Part shown: in pieces, positions 1 through 9,282 of the stretch
How the letters are laid out: the number at the start of each line of letters is the position of its first letter
How positions within the stretch are numbered: the first letter of the stretch is position 1
Assembly (NCBI GenBank): GCA_032988165.1
Contig: JANTQF010000372.1
Location: 1 to 33,968 of the forward strand
Length of the DNA: 33,968 nt
Direction: 5' to 3'
Source: Emmonsiellopsis sp. PD_33
Lineage: Eukaryota > Ascomycota > Eurotiomycetes > Onygenales > Ajellomycetaceae
The notes under the pieces: generated by a model
Database searches by the model: none
Seen by the model: only the letters and a program-made list of their open reading frames with translations
Told to the model about the DNA's origin: nothing
Translations under genes and position numbers: made by a program

Positions 1-371
1 CAGCTGCAAAGTTATTTGTGTGTGTTTCGTGTGTGGTTGGTTTTGCTCGTTGTAGACGTGTTGGAGTGGGTGGGTCGGTGCGGCGGGGTGGGTGGGGGTA
101 TGAGGTGTGGAGTAGAGGGGGGGGGGGGTTGATGCAGGCACTTGCACCTGAGTGTGGGGTTGAGGTGGTAGTGAGGTGAGTTGGGCTGTAGTGAGGCAGA
201 GTTGGGCAGAGATGACGCATTGGGCAACCATTTTGATGCTAACAAATTACTATGTAACCCTGTGTTTATGCTATACTTTTTTCAACTTAGTTGTTTTTTA
301 ATCCTGGTCATTAGTGAAGTTATCCCGGTCATTATCAATCGCTTTTTTCTTGGGGGCGTCGGAGCTGGCAG

Positions 372-379
372 TGACGTCA
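372..379. promoter_or_regulatory. CRE/ATF-type palindrome TGACGTCA
   Basis: A perfect TGACGTCA palindrome, the classical binding site of CREB/ATF bZIP factors such as fungal AtfA. No gene start is supported nearby, so its target is unknown and it may be a chance match. Confidence 0.25.
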
Positions 380-464
380 CGGCGGAGTTTGTCAGTTGCG
401 CGCAGAGACGGAGAGACGGAGAGACATCCTGCCGAGTCGTGTCATCTCATCAAATATCAGATCG

Positions 465-485
465 GATATCAGATATCAGATATCA
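465..485. repeat. three tandem GATATCA units
   Basis: Three perfect head-to-tail copies of the 7-mer GATATCA, with a related ATATCAGATC just upstream. Each unit contains the palindrome GATATC. No function is apparent. Confidence 0.6.
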
Positions 486-1425
486 CCAACTGTGGCTGGT
501 TGACAGCTTGATGACAGGTGGTCTCTGTTACTCGACCCGGCTTGCCATTTGAATGCAGAATGGAAGCATGCATTATTGACTCGGGCGGGCAGGTACTGGT
601 GCTTGCAGATTTCATTGTCACCATACATACTACTAGTATGCATCCCTATGACAAACGCTGGCAAGCAGACCTCATTCTCCCAGACCGGGCTTGTTCCTCA
701 CCGTGAATTGTGGCGCAACCCACTGCTCACCTACACATGCCATCATCAAATCATAAATGCTTCGTAGTCTCCCCAGACTTCTTCTAGAACCCCATCTTCC
801 AAGCTTTGGAAGCTCCAACGGCAACCTCCGTTCGTTCAACATCGCCGTCCCCGCTCTCTCCTTATCACAGTCCATTCCGCTCATCGGGTTCCAGGCGCTG
901 GTCCCGCTGCCGTGGAGAACTTACTACTAGAACCCGTTCCCACAGCTGGAAAACTCGGTGCGATCAGAAGACGTCGATGGGGAGCAGACCCTCTGCCCCA
1001 CTGCGGTACCCGTTGCTATTCTACTCTTACCGGTGAATCGATTCCCTCATCCGGGATCAGATCATCTTGATCTCCTCCGGCAATCAGCTGTATCGATCCC
1101 GAATCCCTCCCGTGCTGGATTTTGATGGCCGGTTGATCAATACCCAGCATTATTCCCGCCGTATCGGACACATGCGAATGGGAATCCCGAACTCCTTCAG
1201 GACAGAGATGTCTTTTGAATGCTGTCTACCCTGTACTTGTATGTGTGCGCTGCCGTGAAGACTGGCTCCACTTACCGGATCCCTATCCTTATTCACGCTC
1301 TGCCAAGAACTATGCAACCACAAGTAAACCCCAAAGCAACAGCGGGAAGAACAACAACTTGCTTCACCTGTTATAAATTACCAAAAACTGCGCTTTCATT
1401 AAGTCTATTGACATTTATAACCTGC

Positions 1426-1458
1426 ATTGATGTAGGTATACCATACACCTACATCAAT
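1426..1458. repeat. 12-bp perfect inverted repeat in the dehydrogenase 3' region
   Basis: The arms ATTGATGTAGGT and ACCTACATCAAT are exact reverse complements separated by 9 bases. The element lies 36 bases downstream of the stop codon of the minus-strand dehydrogenase, so its transcript could fold a 12-bp hairpin in the 3' UTR. A role in 3'-end formation or mRNA stability is inference only. Confidence 0.6.
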
Positions 1459-1493
1459 AACCTCTATCTGGTGTCCTGAATTGCAACCCTGAT

Positions 1494-2554
1494 TTACAAC
1501 CACTGCTGGTTTCCATAATGCGAGACAAATGTACCGCCAGACCCCCCGTCAATGCTGGCCTTCTCCCAGACCGACTTAACATCGCGGACAGCTTCGTTCA
1601 CAGGGGCTAGGCCCTTGAAGTGAGGCGAATGGGCTGTCATCTTGCTCATGGATCCCATCAACCGTTGCATCTGTTCCGGTGTGGCTGTAGTGTGTCCGCA
1701 TGAGTATAAAAAATGGTCCAAATGTTTTCATCAATCTTGAAGAAACAAGTTAGGTACGTACCATTATCAAAGTGTCCCACATCCACCGCTCCCGGACAGA
1801 TACTCATAAAGAGCACGCCCTCTTCCGCCCACTCCGCGTTAAACTTGGCCACGATGACATTCATGGCCGCCTTGGCGGCGGCGTACAGCGCATTCATCTT
1901 GAGCTTGAAATGATTGATCATGTCGAGGCTGGCGTAGCCGCTGGTAATGGCGATGACCTTCTTGACCTTGCCCTTCATGACGAGCGGGAGGAAGAGATTG
2001 AAGAGGTGGATGTTGCCGACGACATTGGTCTTGAATAGCTGCGACGAAGCTTCCTCCAGCTCCTCAACTTTGTCACCCCTGTTTGGGTTAACCACAGAAC
2101 CAAAAGCCGGACAAGTAGCCAGAGGCGAAAGTAGAAACGTACAATGCGCTGACGGGGTCAAAGGCGTCGAAGAGCGTTAGGAAAGCTGCGTTGGCAACCA
2201 GATAGTCAACCCCGCGCTCGCCAACAATCTTGGCCGTGTCGGCAGCGGCCTGCTTCAGGCTGGCGTGGCTGGTAAGGTCCGCATGGAGGATGTGGACATT
2301 GGAACGGTGCGCCAGCTCTGGCTCTGCCGCCACCTTCTTCTCCGTCGCGGCCTTGTCGCGCACTAGACCGACGACGAGGTTCTGCGGGTCTTCGGAGGTT
2401 TGCTTGAGGATCTCGAACTAAATTAATTAATTAATAAATAGGCTGGATTGAGCAAAAAGCATTGAAATGCGTCAAGGGGTATAAGATAAGCCAAGGCGGA
2501 CGACGGACTCACCCCGATTCCCTTGGACACCCCGGTAATGACGTACACGGACAT
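1494..2554 (-). CDS. short-chain dehydrogenase/reductase (SDR), NAD(P)-dependent
   Basis: Four exons are supported: 2554-2513, 2417-2143, 2078-1762 and 1684-1494. Phases agree and give 274 residues, the usual size of a classical SDR. The N-terminus reads VYVITGVSKGIG, the TGxxxGIG dinucleotide-binding loop of a Rossmann fold. A VANAAF segment stands where most SDRs have NNAG. The catalytic serine lies in AITSGYAS, followed by YAAAK, the YxxxK pair. ICPGAVDVGHF fits the usual PG motif after strand 6. The substrate cannot be read from sequence. It is divergent from the Zn2Cys6 regulator at 3032, with 477 bp between the start codons, and the FAD hydroxylase lies beyond that, so joint regulation in a small oxidative pathway is likely but inferred. 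The first intron contains a TTAA tandem. Family assignment is firm; the specific role is unknown. Confidence 0.9.
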
Positions 2555-3031
2555 ATTGATTGGTTTTAACTCGGTGTGAGATTCAAAGCAGAGTGCTGGA
2601 TTAATGATAAATATGAACTGTCAGTCTGCATTGGAGTCTTCAAGTCCTTATATAGATCACAGCATCCATGGCACATCTGGAGAGCTAGCCCGCACACAGG
2701 GTCAGGTCCGCATTGCTGCCCGTCGGCGGGCTCTAGTCCCCCGGTCCGCAGTCTCCTATACGAAATGCATTCAGTTTGCAACCTGAATACGCCGTCATTT
2801 CTCTAGGATAGAGAGATGTCTTTTTCCCGCCGCGGGAATGTCGGACGCTTTTTATACTGCGGACTAGCTGCGGGTTAGCGTGCGGGCGATGAATACGCCC
2901 AACGGCCATACCCCTGACCCCTGACGCCCCCGATGACAAATGCGCGCTGACAGCAAGTTAACTATATCCGCCTCGAACGGAGCCAGTTCTGCCTCCGAAC
3001 AAGTCTCCAAATACCAATACTACTACTTACC
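2555..3031. promoter_or_regulatory. divergent promoter with CGG-triplet cluster
   Basis: This is the shared upstream region of the dehydrogenase and the transcription factor. Within 60 bp it holds an inverted repeat CCCGC-C-GCGGG (2826-2836) and four same-orientation CGG triplets at 2842, 2860, 2871 and 2883, the last three in TGCGG context spaced 11-12 bp apart. CGG triplets are the half-sites read by Zn2Cys6 factors, so autoregulation by the adjacent factor is plausible. That link is inference. Confidence 0.5.
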
Positions 3032-4372
3032 ATGCCGACGCCCGCGGAATCAAACGCCTGCAGCGCCTGCGCAAGGTCGAAGCGGAAGTGCGGGCGACAG
3101 ATGCCGTCGTGCGCACGATGCGCGGAGAGGAATATCTCCTGCATCTATCCGCCGTCGAGAAGCAGGGCGGCCCCCCCATATCAGCCATTGCTGCCAGATT
3201 CGAGCGTAGAGGATGACGGCCTGCTCGCTGAAGCTGCGCTTGCACACGACCTTATGCTGGACCTGGCATCATTGCCCCCCATGGACGTTGACTTCGCTGC
3301 GTTATCATCTCTCACCCAACCGCCCACCAGCGCGCCAGCAACCAACGCAGACTGGTTCCTCGCGCCGGAGACGTGGCGGATAGCCAATCGAGCGGACCAC
3401 CCCGTCACCGTCGCCGTTGGCAAAGCCACGATGAAGAAGTACATAGCCGTGCTGCAGTCCTGGTTCGACCGCTGGGCCACCACGGGCAGCAACCCCTTTA
3501 TCCACCCGCGTCTCTACAGCACGACCTTCCCCGCGTGCGTGCAGGTCGCCTACACCGCGCTGGCAAGCTACATCCACCGCACACCGGCAAACACAGACAC
3601 CGTGCTCCAAATCATCGAGGACCGGTCCACCGACCTGCTCCAGGAGAACGGGGCTGTTCTGTCCCTGGACCGATCCGGTGCCGAGCAGTGGACGGACAGA
3701 GAGGCAGATGGCGATATCGATATCGATATCGATATCGATACCATCGACCTCTTCGCGCAGCTCTCCCGACTACACGCGCTGATGGTCTACCAGCTCATCG
3801 GCCTGTTCGACGGCGACATCCGCTCCCGCCACGTCGCGCAGACCCGCATGTCCGTCCAGGATAGCTGGACACGCAAGCTCTTCCGCTCTGCCGAACGGGC
3901 ATTGGCATTACCAAGCATAAACATAAACACCCACGCCCACACCCACGCCGACACCGCCGCCACGCATCTCATCGGCTGCCTCCCGCGCCCCTCCACCCCC
4001 TCCCAGCAACAGTGGTACCTCTGGATCCTCTCCGAGAGCATCCGGCGCACCTGGCTGGTTGCCGTCAGTCTGTCGCCTGTATTCTCCGCGCTGCAGCGGC
4101 GCTGCGCGGCGTGTCCCGGCGGGATCATGTATACGAACCGTAGCGGGGTGTGGGATGCGGCCAGTGCGGCGGAGTGGGAGAGGGAGTGTGTGGCGGGCGG
4201 GGAGGTGGGGTTCTTGCAGCGGTTTGAGGGGGTGAGGCTGTTTGAGGAGGTGGGGCCGGGGGAGGTGGATGAGTTTGGGATGGCGATGTTGGATATGACG
4301 TTTGATGGGGAGGTGTTGGGGGGGTGGGGGGGGGGGGGGAGGGAGGGGGATAAGAGTGTGAGGAGGATGTGA
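3032..4372 (+). CDS. Zn(II)2Cys6 fungal transcription factor
   Basis: One exon of 446 residues. Residues about 10-37 form a binuclear zinc cluster, C-x2-C-x6-C-x6-C-x2-C-x6-C (CSACARSKRKC ... CARC ... C), with the basic linker expected for binding CGG half-sites. The rest has no zinc finger. The C-terminal third (SIRRTWLVA, CPGGIMYTNRSGVWDA) resembles the conserved tail I associate with cluster-type C6 regulators. A run of alternating Asp-Ile (about residues 228-237) comes from a GATATC microsatellite. The last 80 codons are strikingly G-rich, ending in Gly/Arg-rich sequence, so the exact C-terminus is less certain than the N-terminus. Lying between a divergent dehydrogenase and a downstream FAD hydroxylase, it is probably their pathway-specific activator; this is inferred from position. 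The start has an A at -3 (TACCATGCC). Confidence 0.9.
   Translation: MPTPAESNACSACARSKRKCGRQMPSCARCAERNISCIYPPSRSRAAPPYQPLLPDSSVEDDGLLAEAALAHDLMLDLASLPPMDVDFAALSSLTQPPTSAPATNADWFLAPETWRIANRADHPVTVAVGKATMKKYIAVLQSWFDRWATTGSNPFIHPRLYSTTFPACVQVAYTALASYIHRTPANTDTVLQIIEDRSTDLLQENGAVLSLDRSGAEQWTDREADGDIDIDIDIDTIDLFAQLSRLHALMVYQLIGLFDGDIRSRHVAQTRMSVQDSWTRKLFRSAERALALPSININTHAHTHADTAATHLIGCLPRPSTPSQQQWYLWILSESIRRTWLVAVSLSPVFSALQRRCAACPGGIMYTNRSGVWDAASAAEWERECVAGGEVGFLQRFEGVRLFEEVGPGEVDEFGMAMLDMTFDGEVLGGWGGGGREGDKSVRRM
3713..3742 (+). repeat. in-frame GATATC microsatellite encoding Asp-Ile
   Basis: Four exact GATATC units followed by GATACC encode alternating Asp-Ile inside the transcription factor. 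Because the unit is six bases, changes in copy number keep the reading frame, so its length may vary between strains. Confidence 0.85.
4318..4349 (+). other. extreme G-run at the 3' end of the transcription factor
   Basis: Nearly uninterrupted G tracts (runs of 7, 13, 3 and 5 G separated by single T or A) on the coding strand, just before the stop codon. This satisfies any G-quadruplex pattern. It encodes Gly-Gly-Trp-Gly-Gly and is also a place where sequencing or assembly length errors would be likely. Confidence 0.6.
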
Positions 4373-4947
4373 TGGAGGTTGGGACAGATGTTTACTATCT
4401 TTGCTCTATCCGAAGATTAGTAGGTAGGGGAGAGATTATTCTTACTCAAGAGTAAGTAATAACCTGGCGTAAATAATGTAGTTACTAGTATGCCTCCCAT
4501 CCCCCCTGAGTGTCCGGGCTCTCTCTCTCTAACCCGCACACCAACTAGTTGTGGTTTCGATCATCTAATTTAAGAGATGTAAGCTTCTCTCCAGGCTCTC
4601 GGAGATTTTGGAAAAGGGGTTTCTTTGAATACTGAGAGGTTCGGGCAATCGGTATCTCACTAAATATTTAGTCCTTGCCGTCAACCCGCCAAGCGGAACT
4701 AAACAGCCAGACCAAGAATGGTCGAAACATGGTTTTGCACCACGACAATGCATACTAGTATGCTATGAGATCGAATTGAACATAGGTATTTCTCCTGTCA
4801 CGCACTGGCTAGACATTTATCGATAACCAAGCTGCCCAGCTACTAACGACGGCCGAGCTCCGACAACCGCCGCCGTCGGACCAGCCCTGATGTCACACCT
4901 GTCCAACGGACCCTGGCCGATACGCGGATACACTCGAATAAACACTG

Positions 4948-4983
4948 TGACGTCGGCGTCTTTCCAGCCCGACGCCGACATCA
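4948..4983. promoter_or_regulatory. 13-bp inverted repeat, candidate operator
   Basis: The arms TGACGTCGGCGTC and GACGCCGACATCA pair at 12 of 13 positions around a 10-bp spacer. They carry inward-facing CGG and CCG triplets 18 bp apart. The element is about 40 bp upstream of the TATA box. An everted or inverted CGG pair is the classical Zn2Cys6 target, so this is a candidate site for the neighbouring factor. The left arm also contains TGACGTC, a CRE-like core. Confidence 0.5.
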
Positions 4984-5023
4984 AAAAAAAAAATGTAAAT
5001 ATTTTTTTTATATTTCCCATCTC

Positions 5024-5033
5024 TATATAAAAG
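5024..5033 (+). promoter_or_regulatory. TATA box of the FAD hydroxylase
   Basis: TATATAAAAG lies 62 bp before the start codon at 5096, a typical spacing for a TATA-driven fungal gene with a short leader. Confidence 0.6.
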
Positions 5034-5095
5034 ACGGTCGGGATGTCGGGCAAATATCTATATTCCCCTATCACAATCCAACCTCCACCTCCACC

Positions 5096-6703
5096 ATGAA
5101 ACCAGAAACAGACACCCTCATCGTCGGCGCCGGCCCAACCGGCCTCGTCCTCGCCCTCTGGCTCACCCGCCAGGGCATCAAAGTGCGCATCATCGACAAA
5201 CACCCCGCCACAGCCTCCACCTCCCGCGCCCTGGTAATCCAGGCGCGAACTCTAGAAATATACCGCCAGCTCGACCTCGCCGACGAGGTCGTCGCCAACG
5301 GCCACAAAGTCGAAGCCACCAACATCTGGGTCGGCGGCTCCCACAAGGGCCATGTCCCCTTTGGCAATGCCGGCGCCGGCCTAACCCCGTACCCCTTCAT
5401 GCACATCTACCCGCAGGACCAGCATGAGCAGCTGCTGGAGCGCCGGCTGAATGCGCTGGGCGTGCACGTCGAGCGGTTTAAGGAGTTGGTGGATTTTACG
5501 GAACACGATGAGTTCATCTCGGCGCGGTTGAGGGATACTACGCGCCGTCGCGAGCAAGATACAGAAGACGACAACAACGACAACGATGGAGAGACAGAGA
5601 CGTGCGAGGCGTCATTCATCATCGGCTGCGACGGAGCGCATTCCGCTGTCCGCCACAGCTGCGGGATCCCCTTCGAAGGCGAGACGTACAGCCAGGCCTT
5701 CTTCGTCGCAGACGTCGAGGGCAGCGGGCCCGTCTTCAACGGCGAGGCGCACGTCACCTTCAACGCGAACGATTTCTTCCTCATGCTCGCGTACGACCGC
5801 GGCCACCGGGGCCGGCTAAACGGCGCCATCAACACCACCACCCTCCCCGCCAACAAGGATCTCTCCGACCTCACCTTCGCCGACGTCGCCGACGCAATGC
5901 TGCAGGCAAACCCCGCCGTGAAAATCGACAGGGTGAACTGGTTCACCACCTACCGCGTCCACCACCGCCTCGCGCAATCGTTCCGCAAGGGACACCGGGC
6001 GTTCCTCGCCGGCGACGCGGGACACATCCACAGCCCCGTGGGCGGGCAGGGGATGAACACCGGCATCGGCGACGCGGTCAATCTCGCCTGGAAACTTGCG
6101 GCGGTCATTCAGGGGCGCGCGGCGCTGTCGCTGCTGGATAGTTACGAAGCCGAGCGGCACGGGTTCGCCAAGGTTCTACTCGCTACTACGGATACGGCGT
6201 TTAATTTCATCGTTAGTGACAGCTACCTGGCGTATTTCCTCCGCACGTGGCTGGTCCCGATGCTGGCGCCGTATGTGACGAGGCTGGCGCGGGTTCGGCG
6301 GATGATGTTTGCGCGCATGTCGCAGACTTTGGTTAATTATCGAGATAGCGCGCTGGCGGCGGCGGGGTCGAAGTCGAAGTCGACGTTGGTGGCTGGGGGG
6401 GATCGGCTGCCGTGGGCGCCGGTGGGGGATGTGGATAGCTATGAGTGTCTGAAGGAGATTACGTGGCAGGTGCATGTGTATGGGGCGGCGAAGGAGGAGT
6501 TGACAAGGTGGTGCGAGGATGTGGCGAAGATTCCGCTGTATGTGTTCCCGTGGGATGAGAGGTATGGGGAGGTTGGGCTGGGGAGGGATGTGGTGTATCT
6601 GATAAGGCCGGATACGTATGTTGCTGTTGCGGATGGGGAGGGGGAGGGGGTGACGGGGAGGTTCGAGGGGTATTTGAAGGATAATGGGATTCGGTTGGGG
6701 TGA
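5096..6703 (+). CDS. FAD-dependent monooxygenase, phenol hydroxylase / PheA-TfdB type
   Basis: Single exon, 535 residues, a normal length for group A aromatic hydroxylases. The three FAD/NADPH motifs are present in order: GAGPTG (residues 11-16) with a Rossmann strand before it and an acidic residue after it (RIIDK); the DG motif in IIGCDGAHSAVR (about residue 175); and the GD motif in FLAGDAGHIHSPVGGQGMNTG (about residues 303-323), which binds the FAD ribityl chain. The family hydroxylates phenolic or quinoid substrates using NADPH and oxygen in the cytosol. The C-terminal thioredoxin-like dimerisation region looks short (VAKIPLYVFPWDERYG..., VVYLIRPDTYVAV). It belongs by position with the dehydrogenase and the regulator and has its own TATA box and inverted repeat. 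The coding strand changes from C-rich to G-rich about two-thirds of the way along. The substrate is unknown. Confidence 0.92.
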   Translation: MKPETDTLIVGAGPTGLVLALWLTRQGIKVRIIDKHPATASTSRALVIQARTLEIYRQLDLADEVVANGHKVEATNIWVGGSHKGHVPFGNAGAGLTPYPFMHIYPQDQHEQLLERRLNALGVHVERFKELVDFTEHDEFISARLRDTTRRREQDTEDDNNDNDGETETCEASFIIGCDGAHSAVRHSCGIPFEGETYSQAFFVADVEGSGPVFNGEAHVTFNANDFFLMLAYDRGHRGRLNGAINTTTLPANKDLSDLTFADVADAMLQANPAVKIDRVNWFTTYRVHHRLAQSFRKGHRAFLAGDAGHIHSPVGGQGMNTGIGDAVNLAWKLAAVIQGRAALSLLDSYEAERHGFAKVLLATTDTAFNFIVSDSYLAYFLRTWLVPMLAPYVTRLARVRRMMFARMSQTLVNYRDSALAAAGSKSKSTLVAGGDRLPWAPVGDVDSYECLKEITWQVHVYGAAKEELTRWCEDVAKIPLYVFPWDERYGEVGLGRDVVYLIRPDTYVAVADGEGEGVTGRFEGYLKDNGIRLG

Positions 6704-7665
6704 TTTGGATGTTGTTTTCAATGATTGTTTCTTTCTTTGTGTATAGACTGTTCTTGGGTGTTGGGCGGGGCGTTTGGGTATAGAGAAATCTCCGTTCCTA
6801 TGCGATAATGTATTATTTAGGGTTAGTGATGCCTGCTATGAGATTTGAGTCTTAGAAAGCTGTGCGTTGACATGATTTGTATTTGAGTAAAATAGGGGAT
6901 GCATTCAGGGGGGACTATAATATAGAAATATCACCAGATATGACAGATTTCTTGAGTAGAGTATTGTAAGGGCATACCTAGCATATTCAAACAATAGAAT
7001 ATCATAGCTGCCAATCCATCTTCCCTTTCTCCATTAAAGAGTCTATCCCCCCTTATTGTACATACATACAAATAGGGGTGACATTCCAGCCACAGCCACC
7101 AGCCACACATCGCATAATAAATAGACAAATAAATAGATAAATCAATATGAACGACTTCACCTTCACCAGCATGAGATCTCCCACTCATTGGCTATTCCAT
7201 TCCAATACCAACCGGCTCAGGACATAATCCCCATCTCATCCTCCAACTGTCCAACACTCTCCTCACCCTGTTAACCAACAGCCAGAGTCCTCTTCACTGC
7301 ATACATCGCCCCCAACCAACCACCAACTCCAACACCACCAACCTCCCAATCCCCAGCCCGTATCACCGCCCGCCTCGTCGTCTTCGCAATATCCAGATCC
7401 AGCCACGGCAAAAGCCACAGGCCCTCCCACCAACGTAGACATTGGACCATCCCGTCTCGTCCAGACTCGCAGCGCGCTGGCCTGACCCCCGCTGTCTCTC
7501 CGCAATCATACCCGCCAACCACCACAACACAACAACAGAAACCTCAACAACAGAAATACACAAACACACACACCTCCTCTCCCTCCTCTTCCTCTTCTCT
7601 TCCACCCCCCTACCTACCTATCGCCAAACAACAACAAAACAACAACACAAAAAAGAGAGAGAGAG
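6704..7665. other. intergenic: hydroxylase 3' flank and ERG8 promoter/leader
   Basis: No gene is seen. Bases 6704-7200 are AT-rich 3' flank. From about 7200 the plus strand becomes C-rich, and the last 100 bases before the ERG8 start are CT-rich, then CAA-rich, then AGAG-rich, the kind of low-structure leader seen before well-expressed fungal genes. Open frames on the minus strand at 7263-7605 are G-rich shadows of this leader. Confidence 0.6.
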
Positions 7666-9282
7666 ATGCCCCACCACCCCACCTCCGAAACCGCCGTGTC
7701 CGCCCCCGGAAAAGTCCTCTGGACAGGCGGCTACCTCGTCCTCGACCGCCACTACACCGGCACCGTCTTCGCCCTCAATGCGCGCATCCATGTCATTGTC
7801 CGCCAGCTGAGGAGGGGGCGGAAGAGTGGCACTACTACTACGGAGGGTGGGATGGATGGTAATAATACTGCGGGGAGGAATGGGGATGACGAGGGCGACG
7901 GGGATCTGGAGGGCGACGAGGTGATTGTGGTGCGCTCGCCGCAGTTTGTGGATGCGGTGTGGGAGTATGGCGTGCGGAGGGAGAGGGAGGGGGGTGGGGT
8001 GAGGGTTGTGCAGTGTGGGGATGGGTGAGTTTTATTTTTATTTTATTATTATTTGCCTGTCTGTCTGTCTGTCCCGTTTAGACTGTGTTTGCCTATTGTA
8101 TACAGACTGCAGGGTTGAACTAACATCTCCAGTCCTCGAAACCCCTTCGTCGAAACCTCCCTAAACTACGCCTTGACATACATCAGCTACGTCGCCGCAT
8201 CCAAACTCTTCGGATCCCTCTCCATCACCATCCTCGCAGACAACGCCTACTACTCCGAAACAGCCGCCTCCCAAGCCCCCGGCGCCACCAGAGGGACACG
8301 CTTTGCAGAACTCGGCCTCAAGCTCAGCGAGGCGCACAAGACCGGCCTCGGCTCGTCCGCCGCCCTCGTCACCGCCCTGGTCTCCGCCATCGTCATCCAC
8401 CGCACCGTACAACCAGAAGAACTCCCCAACGTCCGAGACAAGCTCCACAACCTCGCGCAAGCAGCGCACTGCGCCGCGCAGGGGAAAGTCGGCTCCGGCT
8501 TCGACGTCGCAGCCGCCGTCTACGGCTCCCTCCTCTACCGCCGCTTCTCCGCCGGCGTGCTAGCTAACCTGGGCGACGTGGGGAGCCCGCAGTTCGAGGA
8601 ACGGCTCTTCTCCGTCGTCGAGGACCTCAACACGCCGGTACCGTGGGACACGGAGTGCGTGGACTTTGGCACCAAGCTGCCGCGCGGCATGCAGATGGTT
8701 CTGGCCGATGTGGACTGCGGGTCCGAGACGCCGGGGATGGTGAAGAAGGTGCTGCAGTGGCGGGAAAAGAACCGCGAGCAGGCCGATGAGCTGTGGGCGG
8801 AGCTGCAGGAGAATAATGAGAAACTCCGTCTCCTCTTGAAAGAGCTGGCGCATCAGGGGCGCGGCGGCGGTAATGCTGCGGGGAGCAATAATGCGGCGAC
8901 AGCAACTGCGTCCCCGCCCAGCTTCGTCGAGGTCAGCACGGCCATCTCCCGCACGCGCAGCCTGCTGCGCACCATGAGCAAGGAGACGGGGGTGCCGATT
9001 GAGCCCAGGGTGCAGACGGAGCTGCTGGACAGGCTGTCGGAGCTGGACGGGGTGATTGGCGGGGTGGTGCCGGGGGCGGGGGGGTATGATGCGGTGGCGC
9101 TGTTGGTTCGGGATGAGGCCGGGGTTGTGGAGAATGTGCGGCGGTTTCTGAGTAACTGGCGGAGCTCGGTGGAGGATGATTTTGGGGGCAAGATTGAGCG
9201 GGTGAGGTTGTTGGGGGTTGCGCATGGGTCGGAGGGGTTGAGGAATGAGATGGGAGAGCAGTATGCGGGGTGGTTGATGTGA
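7666..9282 (+). CDS. ERG8: phosphomevalonate kinase
   Basis: Two exons, 7666-8024 and 8133-9282, give 502 residues. The enzyme phosphorylates mevalonate 5-phosphate to the diphosphate with ATP, a mevalonate-pathway step feeding sterol and isoprenoid synthesis. The N-terminus has the GHMP-kinase signature SAPGKVLWTGGYLVLD typical of fungal phosphomevalonate kinases. The ATP-binding loop TGLGSSAALVTALVS sits at about residues 189-203, and GGYDAVALLV near the C-terminus matches the third GHMP motif. The intron (GTGAGT...CTCCAG, 108 bp) restores PRNPFVETSLNYALTY, which fits the family. Exon 1 contains a low-complexity insert rich in Thr, Gly, Asp and Glu (roughly residues 50-87), longer than I expect and probably a surface loop. 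Pathway role is known from the family; localisation is not visible here. Confidence 0.95.

Larger units (their letters stand above)
1..1425. other. intergenic, no supportable gene
   Basis: No open frame here looks like a protein: all are under 125 codons, lack recognisable motifs and overlap each other. Bases 60-135 are very G-rich on the plus strand, with several runs of three to five G and one long run, so a G-quadruplex is possible. The stretch also holds a CRE-like octamer and a small GATATCA tandem, listed separately. A truncated gene reaching in from the left of the window cannot be excluded. Confidence 0.5.
4373..5095. promoter_or_regulatory. intergenic region and promoter of the FAD hydroxylase
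   Basis: No gene is seen. The region contains the 14-bp perfect palindrome GCATACTAGTATGC (4750-4763), another copy of ACTAGTATG (4484-4492), the 13-bp inverted repeat at 4948-4983, A- and T-tracts at 4983-5010, and a TATA box at 5024. The order inverted repeat, AT-rich tract, TATA box, start codon reads as a compact inducible promoter. Confidence 0.6.

Noticed and set aside
181..552. 123-codon plus-strand frame near the left end
   Set aside because: It crosses the GATATCA tandem and has no family motif or coding-like composition.
3181..4128. Several long minus- and plus-strand frames across the transcription factor
   Set aside because: They are shadows of a GC-rich coding exon, Arg/Ala/Pro-rich and without motifs, while the real frame has a complete zinc cluster.
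5407..6721. Frames of about 180 codons within the FAD hydroxylase on other frames
   Set aside because: Compositional shadows; only the 535-codon frame has the three FAD motifs in order.
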